In this document: in pieces, positions 35,642 to 47,300 of the stretch
Position numbering within the stretch: position 1 is the stretch's first letter
Layout of the letters: every line of letters begins with the position of its first letter
Assembly: GCA_963978905.1 (NCBI GenBank)
Contig: OZ022260.1
Coordinates: forward strand, 17,225,725 to 17,289,724
Direction: 5' to 3'
DNA from: Trichostrongylus colubriformis
Taxonomy: Eukaryota; Nematoda; Chromadorea; Rhabditida; Trichostrongylidae
Length of the DNA: 64,000 nt
Notes under the pieces: generated by a model
What the model was told of the DNA's origin: nothing
Database searches by the model: none
The model's input: only the letters and a program-made list of their open reading frames with translations
Program-made: the position numbers and the translations under genes

Positions 35642-35729
35642 TGTTCAGAGTTCGTGATTCAAGCGGATAGAACAAGATATGTATGTATCGATTAAATGAA
35701 TGATACGCGTGAATCGTGAACTCTGAACA
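35642..35729. repeat. 88-nt hairpin
   Basis: TGTTCAGAGTTCGTGATTCA at 35642-35661 is matched by its near-perfect reverse complement (TGAATCGTGAACTCTGAACA) at 35710-35729, with a loop of about 48 nt. Possibly a tiny foldback element. Confidence 0.75.
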
Positions 35730-35978
35730 ATGCTTTATCGTTGCAAGCATGGGACTTGTGCAGACCGAATCGAACTTGTGTATGAATGGAAGCAGACTAG
35801 TAAAGAATCTGAAAATTACTGAGCGTGTATCCCTTCATTTTCTTTACAGCTAGATTGAGGAGTTGATCCTATGCTCGGCACGTTCTAAGGCTGCAGGTGG
35901 CAAGTATATTAGCGAAAATAAAAAATAGTTCGGAGATGCAATGATCTCTTTTTCATAAGTACGCCTTGAGGGAAAATT

Positions 35979-36274
35979 GGCGGAGGCGACGTAGTGACAA
36001 AGAGCGAACACTCTCACTCTCATGGTACGGGGATGGGATCGCCCACCAATGCCAGTCCGGACCAACCGAGCCTTTCATCCCTCCAGTTTAGGTGAATTGG
36101 TGTCAGACTCGTCTGCGAGGATAGGAGCACTGATTTGTACATCGCTTGGTTCCCGTTGTCGTTGTATAGACCAAATCCATTCACCTGCCAAGAAAATTTC
36201 GAATGCAACTAACAATTTCGAATGCAACTAGAGTGTGCGGCGCATCCCAACAAGGGAGTGACCGACGCCGGAAA
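35979..36274 (+). repeat. SINE-like repeat family A, copy 2
   Basis: Starts GGCGGAGGCGACGTAGTGAC, has GGGATGGGATCGCCC where the B box is expected, and continues with GACCAACCGAGCC, CCAAATCCATTCACCTGCC and GCGGCGCATCCC. Near its 3' end ATTTCGAATGCAACTA is duplicated in tandem (about 36196-36230). Confidence 0.6.
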
Positions 36275-37169
36275 CGTTTTTATATCTAAAATAATTCTTT
36301 GTATTCAGGAGCAAGATCTCAGTTAATAGATACCAACACTCCGCTCCTCCGATACAAGTGGCTGGCTCGTAAATTCTGAAGAAAGAAAAAGGGTACTGTG
36401 GGGCATCGAACCACTTCAACGTCGATCCACTGCGAAAGGCAACTAAGTTCGAATCAATTGAGTTCCTGTCAAGTACATACAGTGAGCGTGACTCTCACCT
36501 ACAGTTACGCTGAATTGTTTCCACAGGTAGGCAAACATGATTGGAACAGGAATGAGTATGAGATGCACCCACTTGTTTGGATGTGAAACACAGTGGCTGT
36601 GAGAATGTGGAAGGTTCCCATGTCTATTTCTGAACTTATTGGGAACCTCGAATCATTCCAGAATTATGGAGGTGAAACAAGGTCCGTGGAGCAGATGGGA
36701 AATAAGAGCGCAGCGGATTTACGATATCTAGTTGGAAAACATACACACACGCACTTATGAGAACATCATTGAGTGCATTAAAGTGACAAATATTTGATTT
36801 TCATTGCTACACAAGGGTTGGTAAATATTAATTCCTCGGACAGACAGGATGTTGGACACTGATTTATCTTGGAAGAAATTAGGACGAACAAGATTAAGGT
36901 AGAAGAAGTTGGAGAAAAACTTAGATAGATTGTATTTGGCACATGGTTGCATCAATAAGGCCTATCTCAGTTGTTTGAACCCGGAGAAGCCATCGCCGTT
37001 TTCCATGCTTGTTTTTATTCTGAGACGATTCATTTGTATTTTTGTATGGTGTTCAGAGTTGTTAAGCTCTACAAGGTTATCTTATTCACACAGCCTATAT
37101 AAGCGTACTTTTGAATTCTTTATTATGAAAATACCTGGAGAGGAAAAATTTTCATTATGAAAATACTTG
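36275..37169. other. No recognised gene (0.9 kb)
   Basis: Short open frames only; nothing that I can assign. Confidence 0.5.
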
Positions 37170-38145
37170 GTGTAATGAGAGGCGGCGCGCACTTCCGCTC
37201 TCATGGCATGGGGATCAAACTCGGCATCAACGCCCGCTCAGGCCAACCAAGCTTCCCATCCCTTCGGGGTCCGTGAATTGTTGTTAGGCTCATGCAAGTC
37301 ATGTATACAGGGGGTGCCAAAAAAAAGTAACTTTGTCTCGTCCACTTTCACCCCACTTTAGTCGAACTACAGCAAATTCAGTTGAGGTATTCACATCCCC
37401 AGATTCAAGAGCAGACCTCACTCTATCACTATACTCCGTGGCAGCCTTCTGCACGAGCAGGAACGGGAGCGAGGAAATAGTGAACAAGATGTGTCACCTC
37501 AACTGGGCAAAATCCGAAATTTCGTCGCCTTCGTTCACAACCTTGCTGAGGTCCGTTCACTCTGGGTACCTAAGGGAATTCATACTGGGTGGTGTTCTTT
37601 GGGATCCCGTTTTTTCCGGGTTCCCAGCGCCCTTCGTTTCCAAGAGCCAGAACGTGCACTTACCACTGAAACCCCTCCGAAGGCGGATTTGGGCATGAAA
37701 ATGATTCTTCGGATCATAACAGCCTTGTCCAGCAGCAGGGACTCTGTGACTTCCATGAACCGAAGGGCCAATCCTTAGGAAGCTTCCCACAAAAGACCCA
37801 CCATGGAACCCGGCTCCACTGTTTTAAGGGGACCTTGATAACGTGGGTGCTCCGAAGCCCGACTGCGCCGCTTAAAGGTTCTATATTTTTATGAAAATGA
37901 AAGTAGTGAGTCTCAGCTTGTTCCTGCTTTTAGAGGAACATTTCGGGAATATTTTGCCCCAATACTTTCATTTCTTTCGTTTCCCTATGTTTTGTATAAT
38001 TGGGAGATGTGAGCCGTGGGTAATATTACTTTTTTTTGGCACCCCCTGTAGGCTGAATCGCATTCACTTGTCACTACTATCTTGAACGGAACTAGAGCAC
38101 GCGGCACATCCCAATAAAGGATTGATTAACGCCAAACACTTGTAT
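37170..38145 (+). repeat. SINE-like repeat family A, copy 3, split by insertion
   Basis: The 5' part (37170-37307) reads AGAGGCGGCGCGCACTTCC, GGGGATCAAACTCGGC and GGCCAACCAAGC. The 3' part resumes after 38048 with GAATCGCATTCACTTGTC and GCGGCACATCCC. Between them sits the TIR element at 37308-38048. The SINE-like copy was therefore present before the element inserted. Confidence 0.6.
37308..38048. mobile_element. TA-flanked TIR element, copy B (741 bp)
   Basis: Same family and same orientation as 31014-31760. It begins CAGGGGGTGCCAAAAAAAAG, ends TTTTTTTGGCACCCCCTG, and has TA on both sides (37306-37307, 38049-38050). The copies differ by scattered substitutions and small indels, implying fairly recent activity. 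No transposase coding sequence is recognised. Confidence 0.88.
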
Positions 38146-40952
38146 TACAAACTTCAAAGACCACGAGTAGGCAAATCGAAAGATATTCGAGGCCAGTTGA
38201 AATCCGAGAAAAACTGCTTACAAATATTTTGCATTACATTATTTTGTACGATTTGGCCTGAGAATCTATGAGAAACACACTCTTCGTGTTACTCCGTTGA
38301 AAGGTACAGGTTTATCCCATTATGATGGATTCTTCAGATGATTCTGCAATATGGAATCCCTACTTTAAGTTAAAACTGACAAGCTCATTACGCAGGCTCC
38401 AGCGAGAGCACATATCCGTTATATGGCAGTGACTTTTTTATTTCGATGCTATGGCCCGTTTAAAACCAAGCGGACCCTTCCTTCATATTTTCAAATGAAA
38501 CATTGAAAAGCTCACTGAATCGAAGCCTCCTGGGACGAAGCTGTACACAGATGTACGGATCCACCTAATGGAGCGTACCAATTAGATGGTTGAGTGGGTC
38601 AGGCAAGGCAAGGCAGATGATCGGTGGGAAATTCGAAAATCTCTCTGTGTTCGTTGTATATGGATTTAGCTGCATTCAAACGACACCATATCTTTATGAA
38701 GGGCAATGAGGGAAACAGTAAGCAGTGTAGGAAACAGGCTCAGGTCTCTGTCGAAAATTCTTCAACGTGGGATCGTAAGTTGTGATGGAAAGTATAGGAT
38801 GGTATTCTTTTTGAATTCGACAGGACAAGACTTTGACACCCACTCACCCTTGAGAGACCGATCTCTAATAAAAGGTCGTAAATCGAGAATCAAACGTAGT
38901 AGGTAGCAGTGGTATGACTATCGACTGACATATTTTCAACGAAATTTCTAAAAAGGGTCCTATCGGCATTCGCCTTGTCGAGAAGGCTGATTTCCTTGAA
39001 ATTTTTTTTGTCGCGAGAGTCGACCCTGCTAGGAGTGCCTCCTATTAAATGGTTTAGATTACTTGAAAGAGAACATAGTTATTGAGCTGTTAGGAATAGA
39101 TGGGATGGGGGGAGCAGAAACCGAGGGCTGCACCAAAGACGGCCTGCTCTTACTGTAAACAGCAAAGGATCTCTCAGTTCAAGTCAGTGCAGGAATAAGG
39201 TGTTCTCTTCACCGTGTGCTTTTTTTTAAAAAGCTTAAAACAGAAAATCGAAAGGAAAAGATCAAAGATAACCATGAAATAGTGAGCTCCAGCGTAGCTT
39301 GGACAGGAAAACAGCTATCATAGTTGAAAAAAAAACGATAGGGCAGTGCGAAAATAGTAATGTAGAAGTTTGCGTATTGGTGGTTTTAGAATAACCAGTC
39401 AGCCTAGGTGGATAATCAACCAACCGCACACTGGTATACTCTCATCCACATTCATACAACACCAGTTATCAAATTGAAATCGACAGTAATTTAGTAGAGT
39501 CCAATTAAATTGAACATGTTAGAGTCGTTCGTTTAAACGCTTAGTGCTTAGTCAGTCAAGGGTGTGTTTTTGATGTCTTAAGAGAGGACAGAGCGTGGAG
39601 AATTGGATGACATGCGGTCGATAACAATAGAGATGCGCTACCAAGAACATCTGTGACGATAATTAACAATTATTGCGCGGAAAATCAACCAGAAAACGGC
39701 GGGGTGGACACTGGGGCGGTCAGCAATGACAGCTAACGCCACTGGTCATCATCATAACTAGCGTAACAGAACGGTGGTTTGCTCTAGAAAAACTGGTAAC
39801 AGCTAGTCTCATGTTTGTGACGTGGTGTGGATGGATGGATAGAGACTGAATGTGTTGGTCCAAAAAATGTATTGAGTGGAATGCGGTAGGAACTAGTCTG
39901 TGGGGAACTATGCTTGGCTTTCAAGTTATGAGGAACGACAACGTTTAGGCTTATCGGAAAGAACCTGCATGCTCATCAAAATCGGAATAAATATTGATGT
40001 AAGACCTCAGACTGAATTGTCTACAATTTCATCGTAAATGAACAACTAGGATGACTGGAAAGGGGGGTAGAGTAGTGGATAATCGGGGTGCCCAAAGTAT
40101 AGGAGCGGGTTCGATTGCCATGCGAACTCTTAGAATCATTTTCCACCTCTCAATATCGTCGTTGCAACAGTTACCAGCAGTCTTGAATAATTTCTGCGAG
40201 ATGACACGGTGCAAGGATGAGCGTACCTGAACCGAAATCTTCGGTCTGCTTGGCCTCTGAAATGTGCTATCGAAACCGCCAGCCGAGTGTAATACTGATT
40301 CATGGCCTTTATCAAGGAACCCTTCGGAGGAAGAACCGAGCTTTCCTCCCTGGTTGCGTGAATCGTGAAAATGTGAATTCAAAAAAAAAACAAAATGTGA
40401 ATTCCGAACGACTCGTCTTGACAAATGATGATAGAACGACGAAGATTATAGGGGCAAAAAAGGTCTAGTGACTCTTTTTCCCCACGATTGATGAAGTCGC
40501 ACACGTATTGTCGGCATCGAATAAGCTACTCCGATAATTGACATCACAAGCGAAGGTGACCACTACTTTACAATACTCTCTAGGATGACTCAACTAATAG
40601 TGTTCTCCTATTTACCAAATACGAAAGTACAAACAACACAGATAAGTTGTCGACACAAATAATCATATGATATCATGTTATATCATATCTATCCCAGCAT
40701 ATTTCAGCACAGCAACACTCATGGGGCACCGTTCAGAGTTTGCAATCCAGGCGAAAAGGCGATCTGGCTGGAAGAATGGAATACGCTCATCGATCAGGAG
40801 ATAAAGACGGTCAGAGGTAATACGTTTTAGGCGATAAACCAAAAAAAAGATGTTCTTCGATTTTTTCATTGGTCGCCCGATCGCCCAAACCCGCCTGGTC
40901 ACCATTGCCCATCGCAAACTCTGAATACTACATAAGTGATGAACACTTACCA
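38146..40952. other. No recognised gene (2.8 kb)
   Basis: Nothing assignable except a tRNA-like SINE candidate near 40060-40290. Short open frames show no known motif. Confidence 0.5.
40060..40290 (+). repeat. tRNA-like SINE candidate (family C)
   Basis: GGTAGAGTAGTGGATAA resembles an A box and, about 45 nt on, GCGGGTTCGATTGCCATGC resembles a B box. The downstream body differs from family A. A single copy was seen in this window, so SINE status is tentative. Confidence 0.35.
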
Positions 40953-41627
40953 TATTGGGTAGTCTAAAAAGTCTTTTCGTATTTTTAAATGCCGCTTTTT
41001 CCCTCAAAATTGCTTTCCACAAAATTTCTTCTGTACATATATATGTAGTACAAGTCCACACGCATCTACAGATATTGCTGTCTTCCATCTCCCGGATAAC
41101 CCTTTCAATAAAAAAAATATCAAAGGTAACCTCATTTTGAATTCCAATTTTTTTTTGAATGGCGTTAGACAGGGAAAGGAAAAGGTGATAATTCAATGGA
41201 GCAAGGTCAGGGCTATAAGGCAACAATTTTATCCAAGCTCGAGAATTTTTGGCGAGGCAATTTTTTGGCAAGTTCTTCTCACTATTGAAAAAGTAGCTCG
41301 CCAAAAAATTCTCGAGCTTGGATAAAAATTGTTGCCCCATCCACCTTATAGCCCTGATCTTGCTCCATCGAATTATCACCTTTTCCTTTCCCTGTCTAAC
41401 GCCAATCAAAGAAAATTTTTTTTATAATTTTTGTATTGAAAATGAGGTTGAATTTAGATATGTTTATTTTGCCGGAAAAGGTTATCCGGGAGATGGAAGA
41501 CAATCATACCTATAGATGCGTGTGCACTTGTACTACATGTGTATGTACAGAAGAGATTGCTGGAAAGCAGTCTGGAGGGAAAAAGCGGTATTTGAAAATA
41601 CGAAAAGACTTTTTAGACTACCCAATA
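40953..41627. mobile_element. Palindromic mariner derivative with inverted transposase fragments
   Basis: The element is bounded by TATTGGGTAGTCTAAAAAGT on the left and its reverse complement on the right, with TA at both ends. Mariner termini look like this. Both arms (about 300 nt each, centre near 41255-41300) carry the 3' end of a mariner transposase gene in opposite directions. On the minus strand LPYSPDLAPLNYHLF is readable, the box holding the third Asp of the DD34D triad. The upstream catalytic region and the DNA-binding domain are absent, so it cannot encode an enzyme. Confidence 0.88.
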
Positions 41628-43054
41628 TATCGTCATCAGCATTAGAAGATTTTATGATTTTTCCAGTAATTCAGAATTTCTCCACCTAAGGCTAAGGGAA
41701 TCGTTAATTTATCGGTAGGCATAGAATCTGGGAAGTATCATAGGTAGAAGCGAGGGCCACAACTCAGTTTCCTTGGCACTACACTTGCGTGACGGCTTCT
41801 AGCGAAAAGCAAGACTTATCGCATAAAAGTAATAAAAAATTCATAATACTAAGTGACCTATTCCGAGGAGTTGTACTCGAAGAGAAATTAAGGTTTTCCC
41901 ATTTTCGTGTTTATCAACTAACAGCTGGAAAAAACATAGAGAAGGGCTGACAAAAGGGGAATCGCTATGGATATGATACGGTCATTTGAATAATCAGCTG
42001 GGTCTGTGAACATGGCGATGGCGGCAGCGATGGCGCCATGGCCTTCATATGCAAATGCGCTCTGTGAACAATGGCAAGATCATCTCTTTAGTAACAGATT
42101 GACGAGCCCTTGATGAAGACGTCGCATGGCTTTGAAGTGCATGACGATGAGCATCAGATGAGGACAAGGCGGCCCTCTGTGAAGTACAGCACTTGAGGAC
42201 ATTGGCGGCAGGTGGTGGAGAGCTGGAACACAGGGATTACATGGAGACGAATTTTCAGTGAGTTGAATTTGATCACATTTTTCTCCAAAAACGCATTTGA
42301 CATCTTTTTGGTGGCTTCGTGTTTTGTGTACTTTCATGCAATAAATAGTGATACTGGGAGATAATGTGGGGTAATTAGATGCGATACATTGCTGTAACTG
42401 ACATTCAAATTCCACAAAAACTAGCGCTCTTCAGCAATTATGATAATACGGGGTTTATTCATAGTATGAGCAGAAAGAGTCAGAAAAGTTCACTATCAAT
42501 CTGCTAATTTCAGGCAGGGGAACTCGATGTCTTCCCTTAAAAGCGTGGTGATTCGGGTGGCACACTTCGAATGTTCCCCTTACATTTCCACATTATACTA
42601 ATTCTTATTGTAAAGGTCGACAACGAAAGGTGAGTCAGCATAACGCTTTCCGCAATAAAGTGCAAAGAATTATTTTATAATAATTATCTCATGTTTACGT
42701 TATTTTGCTGGCAACCACACTGTAAATAACATGTGAATGTGAATGAGATGACCACAAATCAAATGCCTTCGGCTAAGCACTGGCCACAGTACTTTGATTT
42801 GAAATCGTTTCAACGAATTGCTTAGCCGGAAATGACATTCACTCCCTCAGTCGGGCAAATGAAGCCGGGAAAAGTCGTAGTAGTAGGAGATGATGGATAT
42901 CGCCGTCAAAGCGAAGGCTTCGTTAAGAATGCCTCGGAGTAAAAAGACATTATAGGCAGGATCCTCCTTGAAAAATGCTGAATAATGTGATTAGTAGGAT
43001 AGTCTTTTGGGGAGGGTAAACAGATGCTGAGAGCTATAAAGGTTTATCATAATA
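41628..43054. other. No recognised gene (1.4 kb)
   Basis: Short open frames only. A locally GC-rich run of GCGATGG-type words occurs near 42013-42045. Confidence 0.5.
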
Positions 43055-43937
43055 TTAGGTTGATTCATAATAAATCGGACAAATTGACCAAATTTAATCA
43101 TTGTCGTACAACTTTTTTACGACAACAGGGATTCACTTGAAATATACTCCATCTTTATCGATGACCTTCTGCCACGGTATAGGCAGATCATGGATGCCCT
43201 TGCTCCAGAAGGCCGGAAGCTGGAGCTCGAAGAAGTTGCCGAGTGCCGCCTTGACTTCGTCGCGAGTTTTGAAGTCTTGGCCGTCCAGGTGGCGTTGGCT
43301 GTGGGAGAAAAGGTGGAAATCTGAAGGGGCCAGGTCTGGGGAGTACGGTGGGTGTAGAAGTACGGTCCAACTGCACGACAGCAGCTCGGCCTTGGTCGAT
43401 CTTGCGAAGTGCGGTCTGTGGAAGTAGACACGTTGTCGTGCTGGAAGTAGACATGTGACCGCCGCCGTAGCGAACTTTGGACATTGGCCTTCAATTCTCG
43501 TAATTGACGAACGTGGACGTCGGCGGATACTGTAGTACCTTCATCGAGCAGCTCCCAGTACTCTACGCCGTGTACGCTCCACCAACCGCGGTTTTCGTCT
43601 TCGATGGAATAGTCGCCTGACGCAAACTTCGAATGCTACAACTACAGTGTACTTCTGCCGGGGGCATGCTCCTTGTGAACTTCTATCAGACGTCTGCCGA
43701 TATCCGCGGGTTCCTGGCCAGATAGCGATATAAATAGTATGACGTTGTGGATGTGGTCTCTGGACCGCTTGAAATCGTGCGGCATTGTGGCGGAATGAAT
43801 TTACTTTGGAGTGATTATTTTGCGGTACTTTGAAGAGCTTTTCATACTCATTCCAACGGTACCTCGCGCGTCCATTTTCGTTATGATCTCTAGAAATCAT
43901 CACTACCATTTGTCCGATTTATTATGAATCAACCTAA
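43055..43937 (-). pseudogene. Internally deleted mariner element (883 bp)
   Basis: Terminal inverted repeats TTAGGTTGATTCATAATAAA (left) and its reverse complement (right) are flanked by TA (43053-43054, 43938-43939). On the minus strand, across frames, a helix-turn-helix-like N-terminal part (SLSGQEPADIGRRLIEVHKE) leads to FASGDYSIEDENR. This joins directly to the catalytic part WWSVHGVEYWELLDEGTT, then FQHDN, and in another frame HPPYSPDLAPSDFHLF, then a C-terminus ending DKDGVYFK. Full mariners are about 1.3 kb; here the segment between the DNA-binding and catalytic domains is missing. The first catalytic Asp (usually WWD) reads WWS. Frameshifts confirm it is dead. Confidence 0.88.
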
Positions 43938-44076
43938 TAGATGATTTAAAGCAAGAAACTACTGTCATAATACCGAAAATACAATCGAAGAAGTGATGAA
44001 TGTTGCTGTTTGTAAGCATTATTTAAGATGAATACTTCTAGCAAACTTTCGGAAGATTGGAATTGGTGTTATATAT

Positions 44077-44300
44077 TCCGGTGAGGCGGAGGTAGTGTAG
44101 TGACAGTGTCGTGGTGGAGATCAAATCCCGCATCAGCCCCCACCGAGGCCAACCAAGCCTTCCATGGCTTCGTGGTCGCTGAATTGGACCCTGATTTGTA
44201 CATCGACTGGCAGTCATTGTGTAGGCCAAATCGCATTCACCTGCCCACCACGATTCTGAACGGGTCTGGGATGGACGGCGCATCCTGACGGCAAATGACT
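44077..44300 (+). repeat. SINE-like repeat family A, copy 4
   Basis: The best preserved copy: GAGGCGGAGGTAGTGTAGTG (A-box-like), GGAGATCAAATCCCGC (B-box-like), then GAGGCCAACCAAGCCTTCCA, GCCAAATCGCATTCACCTGC and GGACGGCGCATCC. It begins about 140 nt after the mariner at 43055-43937. Confidence 0.65.
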
Positions 44301-47300
44301 TTATCCTTTTACATTGTGGTGACCCTACCTATCTGTTTGACCACCTACACAGATTTTTTTTTTTGTACTAGCACGCTAATATGTATTCACTATGCTTCTG
44401 CTTTGAAGGCACCGGGAGACGTAAATCAGGGAGATTAGGAAGTAATTGTAGAATATGATAGTAGAGGTGCTCAGCAGTGTGTCATTTTTATTTTTATTTT
44501 ATTATTTTATTTTATTTTATTTTTATTCGAGGCTACTGTTACAAAGTGGTGCCGCGCCAGTGATAGAATGAAACTACTTGACTATAGAAAACGGTGACTA
44601 AGATTCACATTGACATCAGAGAAACAACGGAATAAAACGGCGCAAACTTTAAAAATAGGACCTCGAATTTCAAATTCTCACTCTTTCTTTTTCGCACACC
44701 TCTGCATCACTAGCCGAGGGGTATATGCCGACGTGCAAGAGACTAATCGAGCACACCGCTAATTTTCCTGATTCGTGATCTATTCATGGCTTTTCGTCTT
44801 TTCACTAGAGTGCATCATTATAAGTAAAAAACAAATACATAAATATTGCTTAGTATTGTGCTGTCGCGAAGCCTCATGAATATCTGAATGTGTTAAAATT
44901 CATGCACTCATAAATATTTGCGTTCTACGGGTCAAACTCTAGCAGGTCAAGTTTCTAGTCAAATCGGAATACTCTTGAATCACTTCAACAATATCAAAAT
45001 ACAAACTGGTGCCTTTGCCTTGGTTAAGCAGTGCCGAGAATTCGTGAATTTCTATTGCTTTCAAATAATAGTATCCTTTACAACGGGCGTATGAGAATTA
45101 TCCATGCACTCCTATTAACAGTTGTTCACTATTTAATATTCCAAATAGGAAATGCTTTGCAAGATTGGTCAAGTAGATATGTAGTTACTGATCTTAGAGA
45201 TTAATCCTTTCTCACAGCTGTCCGAATGAGTCCACTCGCCTTTACAATGCTATTCTTTATGGGATTAATTAGTATACACGCTGAGTGACCTCCAACAGTG
45301 CAATTGACTGATGTCTTTTCATTCTATCATCACGAAAGGTCAGATTTCTTTGCCGAACGATTTCTGGCGATGACATTGGCTCGCCTCTGGATCTTGGGGC
45401 ACGCACAGGGATAATTGGGCAGTTTCAAGCCGGTAAAAAAACTCATTCCAAATTTCAAAAGTGCTGTGTTTATTGCTTTTAGTTATGCTAGTGTATATCA
45501 TACGCAAAACTGTTGATCACTCATACTGTAATGCCGTGATCCTTAATTCTGGTAATTAGTTAAACAGGGAACAACTACATGCAATCAAAAGTATGACGAA
45601 ATGATGCTGGTTCAAACACAAATTTGCAAAACTCAGAAATGCCTATTGCCGAAAATGTTTTAGAAAGGCGGTCTATTGTACAGTAAAGCCGCAGACGAAC
45701 CCTCATTTCGAATTTTTTTCCGCCAAGTTGCCAATGAGCCTCGAATCATAAGTTGTTGCCAATGTGCCTCGGATCAGAAAGATGTTAACAAAAATTTTTT
45801 TACTGAGATGTTTGGAAGTTCACTTCACTTCACAATTTCACCACTTGATAGGATCGGGCTTGAAGATGAATTTTGGCTGGTGTGAGTTCAAGATCTCGGG
45901 CTATATATGTTCTCGTGAATGTGACTTGTGGTACTATAACCACTGAATTGGTTTTCCTGTTATGCGGGATTGTCCGAGTTTGTCAGCACCACGCCAATGG
46001 GCATCCATGAGCATTTGCTCGTGTGGGAGCGATGTTATTCCATGTACTAATGAGGTGGATACTCATCGACGATATCGGATTAATTTTGTGTATTCGATTA
46101 TTGCTGCCGATAGGGATGGATGAGGATGGATTCCCCAATTAGCTCGTTTAGTCAACGATGGGTCCCTATGGAATGCATTCGAATTAATCGCTTTTCACAA
46201 GAGTGCGCTGTAGGGATCTTGAGGGTCAAGGAGGGTCGATGCTGTTCTAAAGGAGCCGGAAAGTGTAGGGAAGAACAGGAAGGTGGGAAGAAACGATCGT
46301 TTTGAAAAGATCATTCGGGGTTATAAGCAATAATCGGTAGGGAAATCTGGATGCAAACACGCGACATTGTGGTAGTTGTTCGAACAATAAAGTGGAACAA
46401 CGAATAGGAGAATAAATGAAAGGGAAAGAAAAAAGGAGTTCGTAATAAAAAAAATCCATCGAATTCATACTCGACGCCTTAGCAAGATGTCGCGTGTGCA
46501 ATGTCTGCAACGTCTGCAACCAAACAAAGTGCAAGCGTTACGGTAGGTCTTACCGTAGGCCAAAATTTCCACCTCCCGGTAACTCAAGATGCATACATGT
46601 CTAGGGAAGGGGCTTTTGAATGACATCAGCTTGAAAAATTCCTCAGTTACCAGTGGTAGTGAGCCTGCATAATACCTGTTACAACACTGGAGGTACTGTT
46701 GAAATCTATCACCACCTAGTGGTTAGGTACTCCTGGTATTCATATGAAAAGGCACTATAACTAGCTTTTACTACCTCATGCACTGTTCCTATCAAATCAA
46801 AATCCTTCCAGAACACAGAAGTCCAAAAATTACTTTGCATAACTTAACTGTCAGGGGTAGTAGCAAATGAGAAGCAAGACTACATCTTCTCTGCAAATGA
46901 AAATCCCAATCCGGAAAAGATCAGCTGTGGCGCCATTTCAATTAAACGCTTGTGATCTCTGTCGCGAGCACCTACCGCAGCACTGCCATTCGAGCGGTAT
47001 CGCTTCCTCTGGCGAGTTGCTGCGAGAGAGGGTCAAAACTCGTGGCCGGTTGACTTAGCCCCTCTTCCGTCTTCCTCTATCAGCACGGCAAAAGATGCAG
47101 TGGAGCGAAAGAAAAGGAAAGAGGAGAGTTCTTGATTTCTCAGACTTTGAAGCCATCAATTCCATTTTTGACCTACTGCTACACTACCGGTCTTCTCTTT
47201 TATCGTAATCTGCCAAAATCACCCCTAACGCAATCTCTAACAAAATTTTTCGCGTAGAGTGACGGAATGCACGTTTTAACCCGGGCAAGATGAATGTACC

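Noticed and set aside
40678..41409. Longest single open frame of the window (243 codons, minus strand)
   Set aside because: It runs from the palindromic mariner derivative into unrelated flank. Only the part with YSPDLAP is meaningful, and that belongs to a truncated transposase arm.
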